DNA of 15,779 bases from Clostridium_AQ sp900552125 (GTDB lineage: Bacteria > Bacillota_I > Bacilli_A > Erysipelotrichales > Erysipelotrichaceae). Positions 5,517 to 11,689 of the stretch are shown in pieces. A program made the translations under genes and the position numbers. The DNA lies in the NCBI GenBank assembly GCA_037892765.1, contig JBBKBW010000057.1, one strand, 5' to 3'. Numbering within the stretch: position 1 is the first letter of the stretch; each line of letters starts with the position of its first letter. A model generated the notes under the pieces. The model saw only the letters and a program-made list of their open reading frames with translations, made no database searches and was not told the DNA's origin.

Positions 5517-6869
5517 TCAATTTTGTAAAATTTTATCAGTTTTACGAAGACGGATAAAAAAGAATACAGAAACAAGTGCTGCGACACTTTCCGCAATAAT
5601 GAAAGAAAACCAAATACCATCTAAACCAAACCATCTAGCAAATATCCAAGACAGTGGAAGAGTAATACAAAATTGTCTCAATAGAAATACAATTAAGGAC
5701 TCCAGCCCTTTTCCCATAGCCTGAAATAAGGTAGGCAGTATAAATCCAATAGTCGCCGGAAGAAAGCTGATACAGATAATTCGTAGTGCAGGAACACCAA
5801 TCGCCAGCATACTATCAGTCGCATGGAATAAACTAAGAAGCTGTTTTGGAAAAAGTAAAAACAATAAACATCCAATAATCATAATACATAAAGCAATATA
5901 AATCGAATAACGCAAAGTATCCATTAATCTCTTATGACTGCCTGCTCCATAATTATATCCCATAATTGGCATAGCTCCTTGTGTTAAGCCACTAACTGGC
6001 ATAAATACGAAGGTCTGTAATTTATAATAAATACCAAATACAGAGACTGCTGTATTTGAAAACTGAATCAGAATAGAATTTAAACCAATTACCAATACAC
6101 TTCCTAACGCATTCATACACGTATTCGGTATACCAATAGACAAAATCTTTCGTATCAGATCCCATGAAAAATGGAAATTTTTTACATCTATTTTTACCTC
6201 AAATGAACGCGTTGTAAAAATGTAAACAGAAAGAAGCATTGAAAAAATCTGTCCAATAACAGTCGCAATAGCCGCCCCTTTTACACCCATAGCAGGAAAA
6301 CCAAAAAGTCCAAAAATCATAATAGGATCTAAGATAATATTCGTAATTGCGCCAATTGCCTGAATAGCCATTGGAAAAATCATTTTCCCCATCGATTGAA
6401 ATACTTTTTCAATTAGTATGTGAAAGAAGCTACCAAAGCATAAAAAGATACATACATTTGTATAAGTACAGGCATCTTGAATGATTTTTTCAGAATCAGT
6501 AAACAATTCAAAAAATGAACGTGTCGCAAAGATTCCAGCAATCACAAATAACAGGTAACAAACCAGCGATAAGATTGCCCCATGTAATACTGCACGATTT
6601 GCATCCTCTATATTCTGTTCTCCCAGCTTTCTAGAAATATAGGAATTTACACCAACTCCAATTCCCACTGCACAAGCCACAATTAATGTTTGCACTGGAA
6701 ACGCTAAGGAAACTGCCGTTAAAGCATCTTCTCCAAGCTGTGCTACAAACATGCTGTCGACGATATTGTATAAAGATTGTATCAGCATGGATAACATTGG
6801 CGGAAATGCCATAGATAACAATAATGGCAGAATCGGTTTATGTCCCATTTTATTTTGTTCAATCTGCAT
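5517..6869 (-). CDS. MATE family efflux transporter (MepA-like), 450 aa
   Basis: A multidrug and toxin extrusion transporter, probably exchanging Na+ or H+ for organic cations across the membrane. Twelve hydrophobic segments are visible as two six-helix halves. Family marks are PPMLSMLIQSLYNIVDSMFVAQ (about residues 23-44) in helix 1, the GVGVNSYISRKLG loop (about 71-84), NIILDPIMIFG (about 176-186), GVKGAAIATVIGQ (about 194-206) and, in the second half, GLTQGAMPIMGYNYGAG (about 294-310). Length is standard. ATG is preceded by AGAGGT, 5 nt upstream. It lies downstream of a MocR-type regulator on the same strand, separated by a hairpin with a long U run, and a possible separate promoter sits between them. 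Drug specificity is unknown. Confidence 0.95.
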   Translation of the reverse strand: MQIEQNKMGHKPILPLLLSMAFPPMLSMLIQSLYNIVDSMFVAQLGEDALTAVSLAFPVQTLIVACAVGIGVGVNSYISRKLGEQNIEDANRAVLHGAILSLVCYLLFVIAGIFATRSFFELFTDSEKIIQDACTYTNVCIFLCFGSFFHILIEKVFQSMGKMIFPMAIQAIGAITNIILDPIMIFGLFGFPAMGVKGAAIATVIGQIFSMLLSVYIFTTRSFEVKIDVKNFHFSWDLIRKILSIGIPNTCMNALGSVLVIGLNSILIQFSNTAVSVFGIYYKLQTFVFMPVSGLTQGAMPIMGYNYGAGSHKRLMDTLRYSIYIALCIMIIGCLLFLLFPKQLLSLFHATDSMLAIGVPALRIICISFLPATIGFILPTLFQAMGKGLESLIVFLLRQFCITLPLSWIFARWFGLDGIWFSFIIAESVAALVSVFFFIRLRKTDKILQN

Positions 6870-6886
6870 AATCTACCTCTTTTCTC

Positions 6887-6943
6887 AAAAAAAAGCCTCC
6901 ATTGTCTATTTTAGATGCATGAAAATAGAAAAAATGGAGGTTT
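6887..6943 (-). terminator. Long bipartite hairpin with U run ahead of the MATE gene (terminator or attenuator)
   Basis: Outer arms 6896-6903 and 6933-6940 (8 bp) enclose inner arms 6906-6912 and 6922-6928 (7 bp) with a 9-nt loop. On the - strand a run of eight U follows (A run 6887-6894), then the MATE SD. It either ends the MocR transcript (stop 65 nt upstream) or works as an attenuator in the MATE leader. Confidence 0.82.
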
Positions 6944-6971
6944 ATTAATTACCTATTCGTTTGTCCGTTTA

Positions 6972-7000
6972 ATTTTAATACATATCATTTATTTATGCAA
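6972..7000 (-). promoter_or_regulatory. Candidate promoter for the MATE gene
   Basis: TTGCAT (6995-7000) lies exactly 17 bp from TAAAAT (6972-6977) on the - strand, between the MocR stop and the hairpin. A start near 6965 would give a leader of about 95 nt that includes the hairpin. Confidence 0.4.
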
Positions 7001-7007
7001 TAAAATT

Positions 7008-8366
7008 TTAACTTTTTTGAATGATTTTCTTTAACTGATGAACTGCCTCTTTCATATCTTCCATTTTAATTGCCGCAAATGATAAAACCAGATTCTCTTT
7101 ATTATTTTCCTGCAGCAAAATTCCTTGTTTTTTGGCCTGTAAAGCAATATTTTCCATATCTAAAGACTGATCAAGCTGAATGACATACTGCAATGCTGCC
7201 TCTTCTAAAATAATATTCGCATTAGAAAATTCTTTACGTAATATCTGAAGCATATGTTTACTTTTCTGTTCATAATGCTTGCGTAAGCGACGAACATGAC
7301 GTTCTAAGTTTCCATCTACGATATAACGGGCTAATGCCAGCTGTTCAATTTTACTTGATGTTGGCGCATAACTGCGTAATCGCTTCTCATATAACTCATT
7401 CAGCTGTTTAGGAAGTACCATATAACTAATTCGAAGGGATGGTAATAATATTTTTGAAAATGAACCGATGTAAATGATATGACCTTTGATATCATACCCC
7501 TGTATAGCTGGAGTCATTTTAGAGACATAACGTAATTCTCCGTTATGATCATCTTCAATAATCCAAGCACCTTTATTCTCTGCCCACTCCAGCAATGCTT
7601 CACGTTTTCTTTTAGATATCGGCTGATGATTTAAACCGCTTGATACACTGTTTAAATACAATAAAGTTACATCACTTTCGTATAATGCCTGTATATTAAT
7701 ACCATCCATATCCTGCTTTAGAAACCGAATCGTCATCTCATAATCAGTAAAAACACTTTCTGCCTGTAAAAAACCTTGTTGTTCCATCCCTACAATCTGA
7801 TTTTTACCTAATAAAGGACATAACACATACAAGAGGGATTGAAAACTAGAACCAACTAATATCTGATCTTCATTGCAAAGTACACCACGTATCGTATAAG
7901 CATACTTTTGAAGAGCAGTTCTTAATGATATTTCTCCTCTAGGATCTCCATAAGTTGCGATCTCTTCATGTCCATCTAAAACCTGTTTTAGATATTTCTT
8001 CCATAATGTTAAATCAAAAGAATCCACATCTATCGTCTGAGAACGAAAATCATAGTGAATAGCTTCATTTTTAATTGGAGAAGGTGCTAGTATCTGATTA
8101 CGAAGCTGTACACTTTCTTTCTCCACTTCCACAAAATACCCCTTTTGCGGGTAAGACTGTATATATCCTTCTTCCATTAATTTCTCATAGGCATGTGCTA
8201 CACTTGTTTTAGAAACCTTCAGCATAGCTTCACATTTTCTAATACTGGGAAGCTGATCCCCTTTTACCAAATAACCAGACAATATATCCTTGCGTAGTTT
8301 CTCATATATCTGCAAATATACAGCTTTTCCTTTCTTACGCTCTAACTGTATTGTTTTTACTTTCAT
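7008..8366 (-). CDS. MocR-type transcription regulator (GntR HTH plus class I aminotransferase domain), 452 aa
   Basis: A chimeric regulator that binds pyridoxal phosphate in an aminotransferase fold and DNA through an N-terminal GntR winged helix (residues about 12-80; QIYEKLRKDILSG and DQLPSIRK are visible). The aminotransferase part (about 100-450) keeps EDDHNGELRY (271-280, Asp contacting the pyridine nitrogen) and the Schiff-base lysine Lys305 in GSFSK, followed by LPSLRISYMV. Family members such as PdxR control vitamin B6 synthesis or uptake; others control GABA or taurine genes. Here it is divergent from an ECF S component, which favours B6 uptake, but this is inference. The SD AAGGTGAT precedes ATG 8364-8366. 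A direct repeat of TTATAAA in the shared intergenic region may be its operator. Confidence 0.94.
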   Translation of the reverse strand: MKVKTIQLERKKGKAVYLQIYEKLRKDILSGYLVKGDQLPSIRKCEAMLKVSKTSVAHAYEKLMEEGYIQSYPQKGYFVEVEKESVQLRNQILAPSPIKNEAIHYDFRSQTIDVDSFDLTLWKKYLKQVLDGHEEIATYGDPRGEISLRTALQKYAYTIRGVLCNEDQILVGSSFQSLLYVLCPLLGKNQIVGMEQQGFLQAESVFTDYEMTIRFLKQDMDGINIQALYESDVTLLYLNSVSSGLNHQPISKRKREALLEWAENKGAWIIEDDHNGELRYVSKMTPAIQGYDIKGHIIYIGSFSKILLPSLRISYMVLPKQLNELYEKRLRSYAPTSSKIEQLALARYIVDGNLERHVRRLRKHYEQKSKHMLQILRKEFSNANIILEEAALQYVIQLDQSLDMENIALQAKKQGILLQENNKENLVLSFAAIKMEDMKEAVHQLKKIIQKS

Positions 8367-8375
8367 GTTATCACC

Positions 8376-8403
8376 TTATAAAGTATAACATATATTATAA
8401 ACT
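8376..8403. promoter_or_regulatory. Direct-repeat candidate operator in the MocR/ECF intergenic region
   Basis: TTATAAA followed by GT or CT occurs at 8376-8384 and 8395-8403 (19-bp period). Both lie among possible -10 elements for the MocR gene (TATACT, 8382-8387; TATAAT, 8394-8399, - strand), and no convincing -35 is seen. Direct repeats are usual for PdxR-type regulators, so autoregulation is plausible. The region is very AT-rich and chance repetition cannot be excluded. Confidence 0.35.
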
Positions 8404-8452
8404 GTACCTTATTTTTTTATTAATTCTGTGTATTTTTTAATAAACAGAAAAC

Positions 8453-8461
8453 TGATACAAT
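8453..8461 (+). promoter_or_regulatory. Extended -10 promoter of the ECF S component gene
   Basis: TGATACAAT (TG at 8453-8454, TACAAT at 8456-8461) is an extended -10. The -35 window holds only a T run, which suggests an activator-dependent promoter. The leader to ATG 8489 is about 20 nt. Confidence 0.5.
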
Positions 8462-8488
8462 ACTAACCATAAAGAAAGAAGGGATAGT

Positions 8489-9004
8489 ATGAAAACACTA
8501 CGTGTACAGGATATTGTGATTAGTGCTTTAGGAATGGCACTTGTTTTCCTTGCGACTTATTTACTAAAAATACCAAACGGTATTCAGGGGTACGTAAATA
8601 TGGGAGATGGATTTATTCTATTATTTGCATCTATCTTAAACCCATTTTTGTCTTTCCTTGTAGGCGGTGTAGGCAGTGCTTTAGCTGATGTTGTAGGAGG
8701 ATATGGCATTTACATGATACCTACTATGCTGATTAAAGGATGTGAAGCTGTTCTAGTTAGTTATCTAGTATCAAAGGGGAAAACTAGCTATCGATATCTT
8801 GGTTATATTTTGGGTAGTATCATTATGATAACTGGATATTTCATTGTCGATGCCTATGTTAATCAAAGCTGGCTATTAGCTTTATCCGGTATTTTTGGAA
8901 ATGTAATTCAAGGTGGTGTCGGCTGTGTTATTGCGATTGTCGCATATCCATTAATTGAAAAACGAGCTATAACGATATTACACCTTCATAAAAAAGAAGC
9001 TTAA
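8489..9004 (+). CDS. ECF transporter S component, 171 aa (candidate vitamin B6 vitamer uptake)
   Basis: The substrate-binding membrane subunit of an energy-coupling factor transporter; the shared EcfA, EcfA' and EcfT module is not in the window. About five to six hydrophobic segments are visible. Family marks (PF07155-like) are IPNGIQGYVNMGDGFILLFA (about residues 28-47), GGVGSALADVVGGYGIYMIPTMLIKG (about 59-84) and GNVIQGGVGC near 137-146. The short N-terminus carries LRVQDIVISALGMALVF, typical of S components. Its divergent MocR neighbour suggests a pyridoxine-type substrate; hydroxymethylpyrimidine or thiamin precursors are the main alternative. The SD GAAGGGATAG precedes ATG 8489. A terminator follows directly. 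Confidence 0.88.
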   Translation: MKTLRVQDIVISALGMALVFLATYLLKIPNGIQGYVNMGDGFILLFASILNPFLSFLVGGVGSALADVVGGYGIYMIPTMLIKGCEAVLVSYLVSKGKTSYRYLGYILGSIIMITGYFIVDAYVNQSWLLALSGIFGNVIQGGVGCVIAIVAYPLIEKRAITILHLHKKEA

Positions 9005-9007
9005 AAG

Positions 9008-9058
9008 AAAAGGAAGAGTTAATTTCACTTTATCGTAAAATTAATCCTTCCTTTTTTT
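9008..9058 (+). terminator. Terminator between the ECF S component and tag (probably bidirectional)
   Basis: Arms 9008-9016/9047-9055 and 9019-9025/9038-9044 pair around a small internal loop, with a 12-nt apical loop and a T run at 9052-9058. On the - strand the reverse hairpin is followed by UUUUCUUUU, so it may also end the tag transcript (stop at 9062). Confidence 0.82.
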
Positions 9059-9061
9059 AAT

Positions 9062-9634
9062 TTAAATGAATTCTTTATTATGTAAGTAGCATGCTTCCTC
9101 ATGATCCTGTACGATACCAACTGCCTGTAAATAGGAATATATGATAATTGTACCCACAAACCGCATACCTCTTTTCCTTAGGTCATGACTAATACGATCT
9201 GATAACTCTGAAGATGTTTTAGGACTTCCATGGTTTAAATACTGTACTTTATGATCTGTAAAACTCCAAATATAATTCGCAAAGCTACCATATTCCTGTT
9301 GGATTTTCATAAAGATCTGTGCATTCTGAATAGTTGCCTGTATCTTTCTTCGATTACGAACAATATTCTTATTTCCCATAAGAGATTCTATTTTATCATT
9401 TTGATAATCAGCTACCTTTTCTACCTGAAAATCATCAAAGGCCTGTTTAAAAGCTTCTCTTTTTTTAAGAATAGTAATCCATGATAAACCAGCCTGAAAT
9501 GATTCTAGTACTAACATTTCAAATAGCTTATGATCATCAAAAACTGGTCTTCCCCATTCTTCATCATGATATTTCACATAAATTTCTTCAACATTTTCTG
9601 CCCATTTACATCTTCTTTTTTCCATTATCGTCAT
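9062..9634 (-). CDS. tag: DNA-3-methyladenine glycosylase I
   Basis: Removes 3-methyladenine from alkylated DNA in base-excision repair. The 190-aa protein shows the full Tag signature: RCKWAEN (8-14), YHDEEWGRPVFDDHKLFE (22-39), LESFQAGLSWITILKKRE (43-60), NIVRNRRKI (90-98), SDRISHDLRKRGMRFVG (145-161) and the C-terminal VQDHEEACYLH. The structural zinc ligands of the E. coli enzyme are all present as Cys9, His23, His178 and Cys182, the last two with the same four-residue spacing. The conserved glutamate of the active region is Glu44. ATG 9632-9634 overlaps the stop of the preceding oxidoreductase by one base (TAATG), and its SD (GAGGAA) lies in the last codons of that gene, so translation is coupled. 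There is no sign of adaptive-response genes nearby. Confidence 0.97.
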   Translation of the reverse strand: MTIMEKRRCKWAENVEEIYVKYHDEEWGRPVFDDHKLFEMLVLESFQAGLSWITILKKREAFKQAFDDFQVEKVADYQNDKIESLMGNKNIVRNRRKIQATIQNAQIFMKIQQEYGSFANYIWSFTDHKVQYLNHGSPKTSSELSDRISHDLRKRGMRFVGTIIIYSYLQAVGIVQDHEEACYLHNKEFI

Positions 9635-10608
9635 TATTGTTCCTCAGGATAATATAAATTCCATGATTTTCTGATTTCTGTCATCATAGACATAACATCA
9701 TAAGTATAATCAAAATGCATATCATTACTTTCCTGAGCAACTGCCCTTTCCATATCTCTGATTTCATAACGCAAAGCATCTTCAGTTTTACCTGCTTCAA
9801 TGATTTCCTGATGACCATCTTCAGTAAAAGTTACAACTGCTTTATCTGCACGAGGATATTCATAAACTTCAATATATCCTTTATCAAATGCAGCCATACC
9901 TCGTTTTGGCTGTTTCGCATGAAGAGTAAGGGAAATTGTAGCCATTTCATTTGCAGGATTCATCAAAAGAATACCCGCCTGTTCATCTACACCACTTGGC
10001 GCAAGCTTTACCTGAGAAAGAATATGATCAGGTTTTTCAGACATAAACCATCTCACACAGGAAAGCGCATATACTCCAATATCTAATAATGCTCCTCCTG
10101 CCAGTGATGGATTAAAGAAACGATTATTCATATCATACTCTTTATAGCTTCCAAAATTCATTTGGATCATTCTTAAATCTCCTAATCTTCCACTTTCTGC
10201 CAATTCATGAAGCTTTTTATAAAGCGGCATATGGAAAATCGTCATCGCTTCTGCCAATACCACATTATGTTCTTTTGCCAAATCGTAAGCTTCCTGTAAT
10301 TCTTCAATATTTAGCGTAATTGATTTCTCACAGATTACATGCTTTCCGCTGCTTAATGCTTTTCTTAAGTAAGAAATATGCGTATTATGCGGAGTAGAGA
10401 TATAGATAATATCTACATTCTCATCCTCAAACACATCATCTATATGATCATAAACCTTTTCAATTCCATATTTTTCCGCAAACTCAACTGCTTTCGCATG
10501 GGTTCTATTTGCGACACTATAAAGCTTTCTTCCTTCTTTCTGCATTGCGGCTGCTAATTGATTTGCAATTACACCACAACCTAATGTTGCCCAGTTATAA
10601 TTTTTCAT
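9634..10608 (-). CDS. Gfo/Idh/MocA family NAD(P)-dependent oxidoreductase, 324 aa
   Basis: A cytosolic dehydrogenase of the Gfo/Idh/MocA type, acting on a sugar, inositol or diol. The Rossmann fold starts at once with GCGVIANQLA (residues 10-19). The conserved STPHNTHI (about 71-78) and the catalytic-lysine motif CEKS (93-96, usually EKP) follow, then GGALLDIGVYALSCVRWF (171-188), where the DxGxY pattern resembles dihydrodiol-dehydrogenase-like members. The longest frame starts at ATG 10612-10614, directly against AGGAGG; ATG 10606-10608 is 6 nt downstream of AGGAGG (10615-10620) and is taken as the start. It forms an operon with tag, overlapping it by one base, though the biochemical link is unclear. 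The Pro-to-Ser change in EKP is a mild variant. Substrate unknown. Confidence 0.93.
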   Translation of the reverse strand: MKNYNWATLGCGVIANQLAAAMQKEGRKLYSVANRTHAKAVEFAEKYGIEKVYDHIDDVFEDENVDIIYISTPHNTHISYLRKALSSGKHVICEKSITLNIEELQEAYDLAKEHNVVLAEAMTIFHMPLYKKLHELAESGRLGDLRMIQMNFGSYKEYDMNNRFFNPSLAGGALLDIGVYALSCVRWFMSEKPDHILSQVKLAPSGVDEQAGILLMNPANEMATISLTLHAKQPKRGMAAFDKGYIEVYEYPRADKAVVTFTEDGHQEIIEAGKTEDALRYEIRDMERAVAQESNDMHFDYTYDVMSMMTEIRKSWNLYYPEEQ

Positions 10609-10633
10609 GTCCATCCTCCTTCTTTTATCTCTT

Positions 10634-10662
10634 ATTATAATGTAAAAACAAACAACAGGTAA
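10634..10662 (-). promoter_or_regulatory. Promoter of the oxidoreductase/tag operon
   Basis: A consensus TATAAT lies at 10634-10639 on the - strand, about 25 bp upstream of the start codon. The -35 window 17 bp further (10657-10662, TTACCT) is weak. Confidence 0.5.
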
Positions 10663-10703
10663 AGTATTCTTTTGGTAAAATAAATTGAATAATAATATAA
10701 ACT

Positions 10704-10728
10704 AAAAATAACACCCTAAGGTGCTATT
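10704..10728 (-). terminator. Terminator of the YitT-DUF2179 gene
   Basis: Arms 10707-10715 and 10720-10728 pair over 9 bp with one G-U pair around a 4-nt loop. A U run follows on the - strand (A run 10704-10708). The stop codon (10724-10726) lies inside the stem. Confidence 0.8.
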
Positions 10729-11587
10729 CAATTGGCTGCTGATAAAATTTCCCCTCAACCGCTTCTGTTTTAGTGACATTCACAAAACTTGTCTGATCAA
10801 TTTCACGAATTCTTGTGACTAATCCCTTTACATTTTGTGAATCGATTACTGTGTACAACATTGTTCTTGGACGTCCATAATACGTACCAATTCCTTCTAA
10901 TCTTGTAACACCATGATGCGTAGAGTTCTGAATTTCTTCAATAACGATATCTGGATTACTAGTTACAATAAATAAAGTCATACGTTTATATCGAGTATGG
11001 ACAAAGTTAATAACCTGTGTTGAACAGAACTGGAAGATAATAGAATACAAGGCCGCATTCCATCCAAACAAATATCCAGCCGCTACAAGCATAACACCAT
11101 TCATTGCCAGAATATAGTTCCATGCAGGCTGATTTGTATGTTTAGATATCCACATGGCAATAAAATCTGTACCACCACTGCTCGCATTTCCTCGTAACGC
11201 AATACCTAAGGCAACCCCTTGTAAGATACCTCCAAATACAGTTATCAATAAGATATCTTCTGTAATATTTGTCGTAGGTATGATTTCTACAAATACACCT
11301 GTTAATACAATCATCACACAGGAATACATCGTAAACTTTTTCCCTACTGTTTTATAACCAATATACGCAGGTATAGCATTTAACGTAAAGTTCACTAAAG
11401 AATAAGGAATCTCAGTATTAAAATATTGTTGAGCAAAACGTTGAATAAAAACTGTTAACCCTGTAAAACCACCTGGAAATAACCCTCCGGCATTGATAAA
11501 CGTATTGATATTAATAGCACAAAGAAGAGAACCTACTATAACACATAGAATCGTAATAAAGTCTTTTGCTGTTATTTTCATGCTCAT
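10724..11587 (-). CDS. YitT family protein, full length (DUF161 plus DUF2179), 287 aa
   Basis: Membrane protein with about five hydrophobic helices in the first 205 residues (YitT, PF02588). It carries NAGGLFPGGFTGLTVF (about residues 32-47) and the signature GNASSGGTDFIAMWISK (about 133-149). A soluble C-terminal DUF2179 domain follows (about 210-280; MLYTVIDSQNV and the final VTKTEAVEG are typical), probably cytosolic. Three in-frame starts exist: GTG 11588-11590, ATG 11585-11587 and ATG 11579-11581. The second lies 7 nt after GAGGGGG (11595-11601) and is preferred. It is a single-gene unit with its own promoter and terminator. It is clearly a paralogue of the short YitT at 3989-4609. Function in the cell is unknown. 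Confidence 0.9.
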   Translation of the reverse strand: MSMKITAKDFITILCVIVGSLLCAININTFINAGGLFPGGFTGLTVFIQRFAQQYFNTEIPYSLVNFTLNAIPAYIGYKTVGKKFTMYSCVMIVLTGVFVEIIPTTNITEDILLITVFGGILQGVALGIALRGNASSGGTDFIAMWISKHTNQPAWNYILAMNGVMLVAAGYLFGWNAALYSIIFQFCSTQVINFVHTRYKRMTLFIVTSNPDIVIEEIQNSTHHGVTRLEGIGTYYGRPRTMLYTVIDSQNVKGLVTRIREIDQTSFVNVTKTEAVEGKFYQQPIE

Positions 11588-11620
11588 CACTATACCCCCT
11601 CGGTTTTTCTAAACATGCTT

Positions 11621-11648
11621 ATTATACTATCTTTTTTCTTTCATGCAA
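11621..11648 (-). promoter_or_regulatory. Promoter of the YitT-DUF2179 gene
   Basis: TATAAT (11621-11626) and TTGCAT (11643-11648) lie 16 bp apart on the - strand. They interleave with the divergent asparagine synthase promoter. Confidence 0.6.
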
Positions 11649-11655
11649 CACTTTT

Positions 11656-11661
11656 TATAAT
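11656..11661 (+). promoter_or_regulatory. -10 element of the asparagine synthase gene
   Basis: A consensus TATAAT on the + strand; the -35 window (11633-11638) is only T-rich. Transcription from here would begin near 11668. This makes the upstream in-frame ATG at 11615 unusable and supports a start at or after 11690. Confidence 0.5.
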
Positions 11662-11689
11662 ACTTTTTTATCTTCCTTCATACAATTTT

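Noticed and set aside
6751..6948. Small + strand open frame over the MATE start and hairpin
   Set aside because: No ribosome site; its C-terminal part simply reads through the terminator hairpin.
9715..10086. Open frame of 123 codons on the + strand
   Set aside because: It is wholly inside the oxidoreductase gene on the other strand, has no SD, and encodes a Phe/Ile/Cys-rich sequence typical of an antisense shadow.
3989..11587. Two YitT genes as the ends of a duplicated or mobile segment
   Set aside because: The proteins differ in length and domain content, and no flanking repeats or transposase remnants are seen; they are ordinary old paralogues.
11615..11689. N-terminal extension of asparagine synthase starting at ATG 11615, hydrophobic and like a signal peptide
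   Set aside because: It lies upstream of the likely -10 (11656-11661), has no ribosome site, and no family member is exported.
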